DNA of 64,000 nucleotides from RGIG8368 sp045540275 (GTDB lineage: Bacteria; Verrucomicrobiota; Kiritimatiellia; RFP12; UBA1067). The notes under the pieces are model-generated. The model made no database searches. It was not told where the DNA came from and was given only the letters and a program-made list of their open reading frames with translations. The position numbers and the translations under genes were made by a program. Location: positions 1 through 64,000 of the forward strand of contig JAZQGX010000235.1 of assembly GCA_045540275.1 (NCBI GenBank). Reading direction: 5' to 3'. Below, piece after piece: positions 25,849-35,566 of the stretch. Each line of letters opens with the position of its first letter. Within the stretch, counting starts at the first letter, position 1.

Positions 25849-28800
25849 ATGAATTTTAAAATGAAAATAGCCGCCACGCTCGTCTTCGGCGCAATTGTCA
25901 TCGCCTTGATGCGTCCAGCGCCGAAGCAGAATGAAGTACTTCTCGCGCGAAAAGGTCATAGCCCCGCAATGACCAGAGTGCGGTCGAACGCATACCCGGT
26001 AAAAAAAGCCCGCACGGTCGATCACAAAGTTTTTATTAAAACGCATGAGGTTCAGCATATTTGCGCTCCAGAATCCAGACTCGCCCCCATCCGGCAGCTG
26101 GCGAACGCAAACCAACCCATCGCCGATCAAAATCGGATGAATGACAAACAAGTGGTACTGCGCAAAAGAGTTATCAAAATCCCGCAATCCAAGATGCGCT
26201 TTGTCGGCGCAAATGCTCATATTCAGGAGCCGTCTCCCCGCGGAACCATCCCCCGGATTGCGATACTCAGAAAAAATTCAACCAGCTCTTGGGCCAAATC
26301 CCTGCCCGGCATCACCCTTCACGGCTATCTCCCCTCGAAAGCCTGGCTGATTGAAGCAACCGATGAAGGTCTTAAAAACCTTTATCTTCACCCCGACGTC
26401 GTCGCCGTCGACGAATGGCGTCCATCCGATAAGACCCATCCCGTCATCGATGCATTTTCTGAGCATCTTAACCCGTCGGATATGATTCGACTCTCGGTGC
26501 GTTTTTTCAATGCCGCTGATACTCGCTTTCTGATGGATATCACCAGCTCATGCGGAGGTAAAACGCTCTCTGTCACCACCCACGACCAATGGTGTTCCAT
26601 GCACATTGTCGCACCGGTAAAAACCATCGCCGAATTGTCTTCTTCGGGAGCGGTACAGTGGATTGAGGAATCACGACAGCTGGCGATGAGCAACTTCCGG
26701 GCCGTATTGCCCGACGCATTGAATGTCACCAACAGTTGGCTGCAACTGGGAATCGCCGGGAAAGATCAGGTAATCGGCCATGCCGACTCAGGGATAGACA
26801 CCGGCAGGCTTGATGGCATCCACCCCGATTTTACCAATACCGTAATGGCGCTCATAAGCTATGTTGGCGGCGGTACCGAAGACTATGACGGTCACGGAAC
26901 CCATACCGCAGGCTCGCTCGTAGGCGACGGTTCTGCCAGTCAGGGTAAAATCAAAGGAGTCGCATGGCAGTCAAAACTCGTGCACCAGTGTGTAATAGAT
27001 AAAGACGGGTATTTTTCCGATTTTAACATTTATTCGCTTTTTTCAGACACCCTTGATTACGGCGCCACCATCCATTCCGACAGCTGGGGCGACACCGGCA
27101 ATTTCGGCGTATACAGCATCGATTGTCAGGATACCGATTTGTTCGTTTGGGACAACCCAGAATTTCTACCGGTATTCGCCGCAGGCAACTTCGGCACCGA
27201 TTCCAATAATGATGGGGTGATCGACTCCGGATCGATTACCGCCCCCTCTTGCGCAAAAAATGTTATTTCAGTCGGCGCCGCCGAAAACCACCACGACAGC
27301 GACGGATTCAGTTCATATCGATGGAGCGACCTTTATTCGCCAAAATGCAGTTTCAACGCCGATCCCATCAAATCAGACTACATAACCACGTCGGCCGACA
27401 CTGAAAACGGCTTGCGCGGAATGGCGGCGTTTTCAAGTCGTGGTCCCTGCGAAGACGGAAGAATCAAGCCCGACCTCGTCGCTCCCGGTTCGGATATTTA
27501 CTCCTGCCGGTCAACGCTGACTTCAGGCAGCGGATTCTACCGCTATGATCTGGGCACCAGCATGTCTACGCCTTTAGTTGCTGGTTGCGCGGCACTGGCC
27601 AGACAATACCTGATTGAAAAACACAATATTGAATCTCCAAGTGCGGCGATGGTGAAGAGCATCCTGCTCAACAGCGCAAAATCGCTTACGCCCGGTCAAT
27701 ACGGGATCGGCGCACACCGCGAAATCCCCGCCGCGACCCCGAACAACGTTGAAGGTTGGGGAATGGCCGACATTGAACGGGTCGTAAATGCAAGTAATAC
27801 TCTTTCATGGGTTGCCGATCGAATCGAAGTTTTGGAAGATTCCCCCTACTCATTTGAATTCGAAGTGAACAAAACCGGAGAAGATTTAGCAGCGACTCTG
27901 TCGTGGACCGACTATCCGGGGACACCGGGTAGCGGCAGCATGCTGATCAATGATCTTGACCTCACTCTAACTCTTCCCGACGGTACCGTCGTCATTCCCA
28001 ATTCGCTCGGCCAGGCCGATCGCCTCAACACGGTTGAGTCAATAAAAATCTCCCCGGCGCCGGTTGGAAAATACAAGCTGACCGTCTCTGCCCACGCGTT
28101 ACCATATCAGGGCGCGGTTGCGGCACTCGCTTTGCGCGGAGCGCTGAGTAACTTGCCGGACACGCACACGCTTACCATCAAGATGATCGATGAGAGCAAT
28201 CCTGATTCAGTTTTCAAAGAATACACCTTGCATTATGCCCATTCTCAAACAATCAGCTCGCCTGCCGCCCCGTCAATAATCTGGGTAGATAATGGGGGCA
28301 TCAGCGACCCGTATGTTTTCTGTTCCTGGGAAATCGACGGCGTCCGTCAGCCCGATGGGAAAACGACCGCCGCAAACCCGGTGCATAACATCGTGATGAA
28401 TGCCAATCGTACTGCAACAGCGCGATATGAAAGTTTTTTCAGGACTGATCCGCTTTATGGAGATTATTTCACCTTCTCCTGGTGGAACAAACGCTATTTC
28501 GGCGGCGAGGGGACGGCAGAAGATTTGAACTGGAGCGCAAATCCCGATTCGGATTGGGCGAATAACGCATACGAGATGTATGATTATACCGATCCGCGAA
28601 ACGCGGCGGATTCCCCGCGCGAACCGTCAATAACCGTGAAGGCTCTACCTGTATTCAACAGTGAACGCTGTCCCTGGCCGGTTATTGCGGAGATTACCGA
28701 CAATCTTATTGTCGCCGACGCCAACCTGATTTGGCGGCAGAAAGGCGAAACCTCATGGCGGCATACCCCAATGACACAGCTGACCGATACGCTTTGGGGC

Positions 28801-29664
28801 GCGTATCTCGAGCCGACCAATTACGGGAATGCCCGAATCGATTATTATGTTGCGGCGGCGGATTGGCTGCAGTACAATCTCAACGAAACGACGAGCAGTC
28901 CCGTTTACAGCGTAATCGGCGACTACACCAACCCTTGGCCGCAACTCACCCCGGACAAGCTGCCCGATCTGGTTATGTATGGTGAACAGGCCGTGGTGGA
29001 GCTAACCTTGGAAAATCTTGCGGGAGCCGATCTGCAATGGAACGCAACGCTTTCAAACGAACCCGAAGGATCGTGGATTACAACGGATAGCGCATTGCAG
29101 GGTTCGCTGGTCGCCAGAGAAAAGACCGGCATCATTCTCAACCTTGACAGCTCCAAGCTTCCCGTGGGCAGTTTGGGCAAGGTCGGCATCAAAATCGACC
29201 ATAACGAACCGGGCAGTACCGAGCGCGAATTCACGGTAAAGCGACTGCCGCTGATCGCCGGGATACACGGTGTGCCGGTCGCGTGGATGCGTGCGCACGG
29301 CATTGAAACTGACAACTACGATCTTGCCGCCGAAAGCGATCTCGACGGCGACGGATTTGCAACGTGGCAGGAGTGGCATGCCGACACCGATCCGCTTGAC
29401 GCCGACTCATCACTGGGTATTATCGCCTTCGAGTTAAAAAATGGCACTGCGTCAATAAAATGGAAAGGCGGCGTCAATGCGACTCAATGGCTTGAATGCG
29501 CCGCCTCCCCTGCCGGCGGCTGGACGAAATGCGTTACGCTGAATCCGCCCACCGGCATCACCAATGCCATCGGCGTCCCGGCTTCCGTCCACAAAGAAAA
29601 ACCATTTTTTCGAATATCGGTTCCGTTAAAGAAATCACTGGCTCTGGAGAATATAAATGAGTAA
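25849..29664 (+). CDS. Large secreted subtilisin-like serine protease (S8)
   Basis: The start is ATG 25849 or 25861; both follow the promoter, and the shorter form has 1267 residues. An N-terminal hydrophobic segment (KIAATLVFGAIVIALM) is a signal or anchor. A propeptide-like region runs to about residue 270. The S8 triad, numbered from 25861, is Asp309 (HADSGID), His345 (DGHGTHTAG) and Ser567 (GTSMSTPLVAG), with the oxyanion Asn in FAAGNFG. Beta-rich domains follow (a P-domain-like region near 660-760, then Ig/cell-surface modules). A calcium-binding DLDGDGFATWQEW loop lies near the C-terminus. It is probably secreted to degrade protein or displayed on the surface. It overlaps the SDR gene by 8 bases. 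Confidence 0.88.
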   Translation: MNFKMKIAATLVFGAIVIALMRPAPKQNEVLLARKGHSPAMTRVRSNAYPVKKARTVDHKVFIKTHEVQHICAPESRLAPIRQLANANQPIADQNRMNDKQVVLRKRVIKIPQSKMRFVGANAHIQEPSPRGTIPRIAILRKNSTSSWAKSLPGITLHGYLPSKAWLIEATDEGLKNLYLHPDVVAVDEWRPSDKTHPVIDAFSEHLNPSDMIRLSVRFFNAADTRFLMDITSSCGGKTLSVTTHDQWCSMHIVAPVKTIAELSSSGAVQWIEESRQLAMSNFRAVLPDALNVTNSWLQLGIAGKDQVIGHADSGIDTGRLDGIHPDFTNTVMALISYVGGGTEDYDGHGTHTAGSLVGDGSASQGKIKGVAWQSKLVHQCVIDKDGYFSDFNIYSLFSDTLDYGATIHSDSWGDTGNFGVYSIDCQDTDLFVWDNPEFLPVFAAGNFGTDSNNDGVIDSGSITAPSCAKNVISVGAAENHHDSDGFSSYRWSDLYSPKCSFNADPIKSDYITTSADTENGLRGMAAFSSRGPCEDGRIKPDLVAPGSDIYSCRSTLTSGSGFYRYDLGTSMSTPLVAGCAALARQYLIEKHNIESPSAAMVKSILLNSAKSLTPGQYGIGAHREIPAATPNNVEGWGMADIERVVNASNTLSWVADRIEVLEDSPYSFEFEVNKTGEDLAATLSWTDYPGTPGSGSMLINDLDLTLTLPDGTVVIPNSLGQADRLNTVESIKISPAPVGKYKLTVSAHALPYQGAVAALALRGALSNLPDTHTLTIKMIDESNPDSVFKEYTLHYAHSQTISSPAAPSIIWVDNGGISDPYVFCSWEIDGVRQPDGKTTAANPVHNIVMNANRTATARYESFFRTDPLYGDYFTFSWWNKRYFGGEGTAEDLNWSANPDSDWANNAYEMYDYTDPRNAADSPREPSITVKALPVFNSERCPWPVIAEITDNLIVADANLIWRQKGETSWRHTPMTQLTDTLWGAYLEPTNYGNARIDYYVAAADWLQYNLNETTSSPVYSVIGDYTNPWPQLTPDKLPDLVMYGEQAVVELTLENLAGADLQWNATLSNEPEGSWITTDSALQGSLVAREKTGIILNLDSSKLPVGSLGKVGIKIDHNEPGSTEREFTVKRLPLIAGIHGVPVAWMRAHGIETDNYDLAAESDLDGDGFATWQEWHADTDPLDADSSLGIIAFELKNGTASIKWKGGVNATQWLECAASPAGGWTKCVTLNPPTGITNAIGVPASVHKEKPFFRISVPLKKSLALENINE

Positions 29665-30427
29665 AACGGCACGAGGGGTCTTGATAACCGGCGCCAGCTC
29701 TGGAATAGGCGCTGCGCTTTGCCTCAGATGGGCGGAGTGCTGCGAGACGCTCTTCATCTGCGGTCGAGACGAAAAACGCCTTAACGACGTCGCAAACCAG
29801 GTGTTTGAAGCCGGGTTCAAGCGGCCGCATGCAGCCGTCATCGACGTCGGTGATGCCGACGGCATGAAAATCTGGATGCAGAAGTGCAATCAAATCACGC
29901 CGCTCGACATCGTCCATGCCAATGCCGGGGTTTCTACCGGAGAAGAAAACGAAATAAACATCCGCAACACTTTTCGCGTTAACGTCAACGGGGTGCTGAA
30001 CACCGTGCTGCCCGCCGTTGAAATAATGAAACAGGACGGGGAACGTCAATATCCAAAACGGATTGCGATAACCTCATCGATAGCCGGCTATCACGGTTTG
30101 AGCGGCTGTCCCAGCTATTCGGCGACAAAAGCGTGTGTCAAAGCGTGGGGAGCCGGGCTGCGCGGATTTCTTGCGCGGAACGGCATTGGCGTAAATGTGA
30201 TTTGTCCGGGATTTGTCCGCTCGCGCATCACCGACAAAAACACCTGCCCGATGCCCTTTTTCATGGAAGCAGAACCGGCGGCGAAAATCATCGTCAAAGG
30301 AGTTCTGAAAAACAGTCCGATCATCGCATTTCCATTACCGATGCGTCTTGCCGCATGGATGGTTTCCATACTACCGGAACGGCTCGGAGAATTGATCTTC
30401 CGGGCATTGCCGAAAAAATCAACCTGA
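29657..30427 (+). CDS. Short-chain dehydrogenase/reductase
   Basis: This 256-residue NAD(P)-dependent oxidoreductase has the cofactor motif TGASSGIG (11-18), NAG near residue 94, the catalytic Ser in ITSSIAG, and Tyr154 with Lys158 in YSATK. The C-terminal stretch AWMVSILPERLGELIFRALP is hydrophobic and may bring it to the membrane. The substrate is unknown. ATG 29657 overlaps the protease stop, with GGAG upstream. Its 3' end overlaps the convergent ABC permease gene by 9 bases. Confidence 0.87.
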   Translation: MSKTARGVLITGASSGIGAALCLRWAECCETLFICGRDEKRLNDVANQVFEAGFKRPHAAVIDVGDADGMKIWMQKCNQITPLDIVHANAGVSTGEENEINIRNTFRVNVNGVLNTVLPAVEIMKQDGERQYPKRIAITSSIAGYHGLSGCPSYSATKACVKAWGAGLRGFLARNGIGVNVICPGFVRSRITDKNTCPMPFFMEAEPAAKIIVKGVLKNSPIIAFPLPMRLAAWMVSILPERLGELIFRALPKKST

Positions 30428-32800
30428 AACACGCCGACGGAATTTAAAAATCGCCAGCGACACCGAAACCGGCACCGCTACCAGCAGTGCAGAAACCACC
30501 GCTCCTGCGGCGCCGTAACCGATCTCCGCGAAAGGAACGGCGAAGGAGGCGGGCAACCCCCAGTGCGACATTGCACTCCTGGTGGCCCAGGTAAACAACC
30601 ATCCCGCCAAGGCTCCGACCGGGAAACCGAACACCATTCCACAACCCGCCACACGCATCGCCTCCCCCACCATCCTTGCTGCCAATTGAACCCGCGTTGC
30701 ACCGACGGCTCGCAAAATTTCAAACTCGCGCCGCGAAGCATCGGCAAAACCGGTCAACATGGCGACGAAGCCGAGCGAAAGCACAATCAGAAAAACAAAC
30801 GGCACCCTGACCATAGCGCCAATGAGCTTCGCCCCGTGCGCCAGTGTACCATCGGCGATTTCATCGCGGGAATGAAGTCTGATTGCGCACTCGACGGGAT
30901 TGCCCAAGCGATTAGTTATTTCTCGTTCGACTCTTCTGCCGGCGCCGAAAACACCGTGACGCTCGACAAATGCGGGTTTGTAGCGCAGCCAAAGATGGGT
31001 CATTTTTGACATTAACGAAGGAACCGGCAGTATATTGTACATCGTTTCGAAAGAGACGAAAACTGGGCCATCGGTGTCCGACGGCATGCCGTTAAGTCCG
31101 CGCACCAGTCCGCGGCTGGTAACCATGTGCCAATTCAAATCGGCAACAGCGGCGATTTTCAACCGGTGCACCTCACCGCGCACTTGAACAACCAACTCGT
31201 CACCCGGCTTAAGGCGGCGAGCTCTGGCCATCATCCAGGTAATAATGCACGCCTTTTCCCGCTTTACCGAATCAATCGCCACATCTCGGTTGCCGCTGAT
31301 TATTTTAAGAGGGAGCAACGGCTCTTTGCCATCGAACATCAATTCAGGGCGACCGGCCATCAGAAGCGCATTTCTCAGCGAAACGCCGCCGCGCCCGCTG
31401 CGCTTCGTTTCTTCGTGCGGGAAAAACGGAGCTTGAATCACCTGCAGTTCGCCTATCCGTTCAACTCCGTCAAGTCCTGAGAGCTTATCAATGTCGTAAG
31501 GAGAAACTCCGCCAGGCAAAAGTGAAACTATTGCGTCAGGCCACTCTTTCGACGGAATAAACGATTTCATCAGCGAAGCGCCCCACACTTCGACGGCGAC
31601 GAATGCGCCGAATCCGCAAGCAAATGCAATCATCATTCCGATGCGTCGGTATTTCACGGAATTTGGACTGTCCTGCGAAGCCACCTCCAGCGCGCGAACA
31701 GACAGTGCGGGACGCAAAACGCAAAGAGCTGCCGGTACGCAAAGAACAATCGAACAGAGCGCCACGGTTGCTGCAACCGACCAGCTGAATACCGCCCCTT
31801 CAGGGAACAGCGACGATTCGCAAAAGACGTAGATTTTCAAAGATGCCGCCGCCAACCCGCACCCGAGTAGCGAACCGGCCAATCCCGCCATTAACGACTC
31901 GGCAGCAACCATTCTCGCAACACCATGGCTGGTCATGCCGACCACACGAAGCAACGAGATATTCCGTCTCGTCGCCTCGACCGACAACAGCAGCGAATTA
32001 ACCAAGAGGCACAGGGCGCTCATTGCCGCCGCCCATAGCATCAACGGACCGGCACGATCGAGATTGCGCCCGGCATCGGATGCGAACTGCGAGGAAATAT
32101 CGTCGATTCCTGAAACTCCAGATGCGTCGACATTATGCTTCCAGAGGCGGATTTTCCCGTTTTGCCGGTTTTTGATACCGTCGAAGGCTGTCCTATTTGC
32201 AAAAACCCCCGGGAAGCCGAGCGGTGTCTTTTCTTGTTCGAGCACTCCTACCAATTTTGCGCTGAGAGTCTTGTTCTCACCGATGAATTTAATCATCGCG
32301 CCTAGTTGCGGTATCTCACCGCGTCCGAAGCGACTTAATGCAGATCTGGCGGCAACGACCTGCGCCTCATCAGCATTCCATTCCGGCCAAGTGCCGACCA
32401 GCGCGGCGTTGCCGAATATATTTGACGCGGACGATGGGGAAATTACCGTTCGCGCGGGAGGCCCTTGCAACACACGTCCCCCGGGGCGCAAATCAATCGC
32501 CACGGGAATTGCCTCAAGCGTCAAATCTGCCTCGGGTAAATTGGTCGGATCAGAATGAGACATCTTTTTTTTCGAAGTCGCCTCGCCCCGCCGCCCGGGA
32601 AACATTTTGACTCCTTCAATTTTCCAACTCTTCCATGGCGAAACGGTTTTGGCCGCACGGACGGATGCTTGCGCGTCGTTGGTTGCTTCGAGGGAAAACA
32701 CAAAATCCACAGCACCACCGGCGGCGGCTATTCCCAACGCTGCACAGAGAAATCGCACTTTACCGCGGAGAATGTTTTTTATGGCAAGCGAGAAAATCAT
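30419..32800 (-). CDS. MacB/LolC-type ABC transporter permease (FtsX family)
   Basis: This 793-residue integral membrane protein has an N-terminal membrane helix (about 13-33, KVRFLCAALGIAAAGG), a large extracytoplasmic domain, and FtsX cores at about 280-400 and 660-790. The second copy includes EFEILRAVGATRVQL. The eight-or-more-helix layout with duplicated FtsX regions fits exporters that move lipids, lipoproteins or peptides by mechanotransmission. ATG 32800 has GGAG upstream and overlaps the ATPase stop in ATGA. The substrate cannot be inferred. Confidence 0.85.
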   Translation of the reverse strand: MIFSLAIKNILRGKVRFLCAALGIAAAGGAVDFVFSLEATNDAQASVRAAKTVSPWKSWKIEGVKMFPGRRGEATSKKKMSHSDPTNLPEADLTLEAIPVAIDLRPGGRVLQGPPARTVISPSSASNIFGNAALVGTWPEWNADEAQVVAARSALSRFGRGEIPQLGAMIKFIGENKTLSAKLVGVLEQEKTPLGFPGVFANRTAFDGIKNRQNGKIRLWKHNVDASGVSGIDDISSQFASDAGRNLDRAGPLMLWAAAMSALCLLVNSLLLSVEATRRNISLLRVVGMTSHGVARMVAAESLMAGLAGSLLGCGLAAASLKIYVFCESSLFPEGAVFSWSVAATVALCSIVLCVPAALCVLRPALSVRALEVASQDSPNSVKYRRIGMMIAFACGFGAFVAVEVWGASLMKSFIPSKEWPDAIVSLLPGGVSPYDIDKLSGLDGVERIGELQVIQAPFFPHEETKRSGRGGVSLRNALLMAGRPELMFDGKEPLLPLKIISGNRDVAIDSVKREKACIITWMMARARRLKPGDELVVQVRGEVHRLKIAAVADLNWHMVTSRGLVRGLNGMPSDTDGPVFVSFETMYNILPVPSLMSKMTHLWLRYKPAFVERHGVFGAGRRVEREITNRLGNPVECAIRLHSRDEIADGTLAHGAKLIGAMVRVPFVFLIVLSLGFVAMLTGFADASRREFEILRAVGATRVQLAARMVGEAMRVAGCGMVFGFPVGALAGWLFTWATRSAMSHWGLPASFAVPFAEIGYGAAGAVVSALLVAVPVSVSLAIFKFRRRVSG

Positions 32801-33513
32801 CGGCAGAACTCCAGATATGCCTTTGAAATTTCTGACGCATCGTGCATAGCTTCGAGCGATGCGCAAATCCTACCGTCCTTCATGAAGTGAACTTTGTTTG
32901 CGTACGCAGCGACCATTGGATCGTGCGTCACCAGCAAAATGGCGCTTTTTTCGACCCGATTGAGACTTGATAAGGTTTCACACAGCCGGGCGGACGCCTC
33001 CATATCGAGATTGCCGGTAGGTTCATCGGCAAGAACGACATCAGGCTTTGCAACTAGTGCGCGTGCTACCGCCACCCGTTGACGCTCGCCGCCGGACAAA
33101 TGTTGGGGCAATGCCTTGCGTTTGGCCGAAATCCCCAAAATGTCCAGCAAGCGGTCAAGACGCTCGCGGTCGACGGGAGAACCCGCCAGCTTCAGCGGAA
33201 GCGCGATGTTGGCGCACACATCAAGCGATTCAACCAGATTGAACGACTGGAAAATCACTCCGAGATGCTCGCGACGGAACACCGCCGCCTCAGTATCGGA
33301 CATTTGAGTAATTTCACGGCCGCCGATTTCTATTTTGCCGGAATCGGGAAGCAGCAGTCCGCATGCCAAATGAAGGAAGGTCGACTTGCCCGATCCCGAA
33401 GGTCCCATCAATGCCTCGAATGAACCGGGGCGAATCGCCAAATCGAAGTCCTTGAGCACGGCATTCCCCGCGCCGTAATGGTGGCATACCTTACAAGCAT
33501 CAAGCGCATTCAT
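32797..33513 (-). CDS. LolD/MacB-type ABC transporter ATPase
   Basis: This 238-residue ATPase pairs with the permease that follows. Walker A is GPSGSGKST (37-45), the Q-loop lies in GVIFQSFNL, the signature is LSGGERQRVAVARALV, Walker B is VVLADEPTGNLD and the H-loop lies in LLVTHDP. These are all canonical, in contrast with the lone ATPase at 5887. ATG 33513 is favoured by GGAG six bases upstream, over the start at 33531. Confidence 0.92.
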   Translation of the reverse strand: MNALDACKVCHHYGAGNAVLKDFDLAIRPGSFEALMGPSGSGKSTFLHLACGLLLPDSGKIEIGGREITQMSDTEAAVFRREHLGVIFQSFNLVESLDVCANIALPLKLAGSPVDRERLDRLLDILGISAKRKALPQHLSGGERQRVAVARALVAKPDVVLADEPTGNLDMEASARLCETLSSLNRVEKSAILLVTHDPMVAAYANKVHFMKDGRICASLEAMHDASEISKAYLEFCR

Positions 33514-33609
33514 TATTAACTCCATTGTCATCGTTCACGACTATAGCAACGCACGAAATAGCGGTAAGGTTCACCGCAACTTGCAAATGCCGTGTTTCCG
33601 GACAAAGTA

Positions 33610-34290
33610 TTATTTGCCGAACCAGGCCGTGAGCCGGGCACCCCAAAGGCGGTTGAACATTCCGACAAAACGACCGACGAGCAATGCAATGAGCACTGTT
33701 CCCTCGCGTACCGCCGCAAGCTTGTGCGGGGGAGCGGACAATGAAATAACCACGGCTATCGACAACAACGAAATATCAACGATGTTTTTGGCATCATGAA
33801 ACTTTAGTCTTCCATTTGTCGCATCGCTCCAGGCAAGCGAAAGCCCCTCGGCAGGCATGGGGATCAGACGCGGCAGGATGTACAGCGAAACGCCGGCACC
33901 AATTAGGACGGCCGAAACAAGAGTGTAGACTATCATCATCAGGTAAGAGCCAGGCTCCGGTAAAAATGAAAGCAGATGTCCACGGTCAGTCCAGTAGACG
34001 AAAAAGGCCAGCAGAAACGATGTGGCGAATTGCAGCAGCTGAACAGGCGCATATTTGCGGCGCAAGATGACGATCTGCAAGAGGATGAGCAATGCGAAAA
34101 CAAAATAAATGTAATAGGACAGATGCAGCTCAAGTCCGAACACACCCTGAGCACGCTCAAGCGCGTAAGGCGTCGCACTGACCGCTGAGATGCCCAATGC
34201 CGCACATTTGGAAACATTGATTCCAATCGCAATGACAAAAAAACCTACAACGTAGGAAATAATTCTGCGTACGAGATTTGCAATGTTCAT
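33610..34290 (-). CDS. YczE/YitT-like integral membrane protein
   Basis: This 226-residue membrane protein has about five or six spans. The first half (YVVGFFVIAIGINVSKCAALGISAVSATPYAL) and the later GLSLAWSDATNGRLKFHDAKNIVDISLL match the YczE/YitT-like family (DUF6198), whose transport or regulatory role is unsettled. GGAGG precedes ATG 34290. About 97 bases separate it from the ABC genes downstream. That gap has a small hairpin (GCGGT/ACCGC) but no clear promoter. Confidence 0.75.
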   Translation of the reverse strand: MNIANLVRRIISYVVGFFVIAIGINVSKCAALGISAVSATPYALERAQGVFGLELHLSYYIYFVFALLILLQIVILRRKYAPVQLLQFATSFLLAFFVYWTDRGHLLSFLPEPGSYLMMIVYTLVSAVLIGAGVSLYILPRLIPMPAEGLSLAWSDATNGRLKFHDAKNIVDISLLSIAVVISLSAPPHKLAAVREGTVLIALLVGRFVGMFNRLWGARLTAWFGK

Positions 34291-34309
34291 CTCTTCATCC
34301 TCCTGATTT

Positions 34310-35566
34310 TTATTTGCCAGAACAATTCTCTTCAGATAAAAACTCCGTCACCGACTCGAATCTGGCCGTTCGCGGAAACATGTTGAAAAGTTTTGCACTC
34401 GCCGGACGGTATCCGCCTTTCGCAAGCAACTTCGCATCTCGCGCCAGCGTGGCGGGATCGCATGAAACGTAAATCACCTTTGCAAAACGGTGTTTGACCA
34501 CCGACTCGATGCATCCTGAATCGGCACCGCCCCGCGGCGGATCCATAATGACGGTGGTTCGAGTCGCGTCCCGTATCCACTTTTGGTGAATCGCTCCGCC
34601 CCCCGTCAGAGAAGCGCGGATAAAACGCGCAGCAACGCCGCAGGCGGCAGCGTTCTTTCGCGCCAGTTCAATCGCATCACCGCAAGATTCTATTCCGGTG
34701 GACGTTAGCGCTCCGCATTGTGCGCAGAGAATGCCAAATACTCCCACCCCGCAAAAAAGGTCAAGCACATGCGGGGTTTTGGACCGACCGTCCGAATACA
34801 AATCTGCCACATGCCCGGCGACCGCCGTACTCACCTCGCGATTGATCTGATAGAAACCGCTGGCTTTTACCTCAAGCATTCCGCAGAGCGCGCACTCACG
34901 CAAAAGCGGCTCGCATTTAGTTTCGAAAACATCGGTATCCGCATTCCAGAAGCTCTTCCTGCCGTGGCGAGAAATGCGTATAACGCTTTCACCGGCCCCC
35001 GAAGCTGAACGAAACACCACATCGTCACCATTTTTGAGGGAGACAAACGCCTTGCTTGATCGAAAACGAGACAACAGCGAATTGACTTCAGGATTCGCCA
35101 ATGGACATTTAGGAGTGTCGACGACCAGATGCGAAGACTCTTGCCGGTAACCTAGCAAACCGTCGGAAAAATGGAGTGTTATCTTGTTGCGATAATGCAA
35201 TACAGCGGGGGAATTTTCCGGTGGAAGAAAAATATCAACATCACCGAAAATGCGATTGAGAAAATCGGCGTACTGTTCCTGCTTGGCAGCAAGTTCAGCT
35301 TCGGGAGTCAAATGCGCATATACGCAGCCAGGTGCAGGCCTGTAGCTTATCAGGCAGTTGCAGTCAATTCGATCTGGAGAGGCCTCTTCGATTTGCAACA
35401 GCTCTGCTTCTGCGAAATTTTTGCGCATGCGCGTCACTCTGACGCGCACCTTCTCTCCTTTTAACACGCCAGGGATGAAAACCACCACGCCGTCGATGCG
35501 GGCGAGCCCTTTACCGCCGTAGACAAGCTTCTCAATGGAACATGAAAACTCATCGCCGCTTTTCAT
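34310..35566 (-). CDS. RNA uracil-C5 methyltransferase (RlmD/TrmA superfamily)
   Basis: This 418-residue SAM-dependent enzyme has an N-terminal TRAM domain (about 1-60, SIEKLVYGGKGLARIDG), a methyltransferase motif DLFCGVGVFGILCAQ, IMDPPRGG and the catalytic cysteine in YVSCDPATLARD. Family members with an iron-sulfur cluster have C-x5-C-G-G-C plus a later cysteine. Here the segment CNCLISYRPAPGC seems to lack one of those cysteines (A-P-G-C replaces C-G-G-C), while the later PKCPL is kept. Target site (23S rRNA or tRNA) is uncertain. The start overlaps nfo in ATGA. Confidence 0.85.
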   Translation of the reverse strand: MKSGDEFSCSIEKLVYGGKGLARIDGVVVFIPGVLKGEKVRVRVTRMRKNFAEAELLQIEEASPDRIDCNCLISYRPAPGCVYAHLTPEAELAAKQEQYADFLNRIFGDVDIFLPPENSPAVLHYRNKITLHFSDGLLGYRQESSHLVVDTPKCPLANPEVNSLLSRFRSSKAFVSLKNGDDVVFRSASGAGESVIRISRHGRKSFWNADTDVFETKCEPLLRECALCGMLEVKASGFYQINREVSTAVAGHVADLYSDGRSKTPHVLDLFCGVGVFGILCAQCGALTSTGIESCGDAIELARKNAAACGVAARFIRASLTGGGAIHQKWIRDATRTTVIMDPPRGGADSGCIESVVKHRFAKVIYVSCDPATLARDAKLLAKGGYRPASAKLFNMFPRTARFESVTEFLSEENCSGK

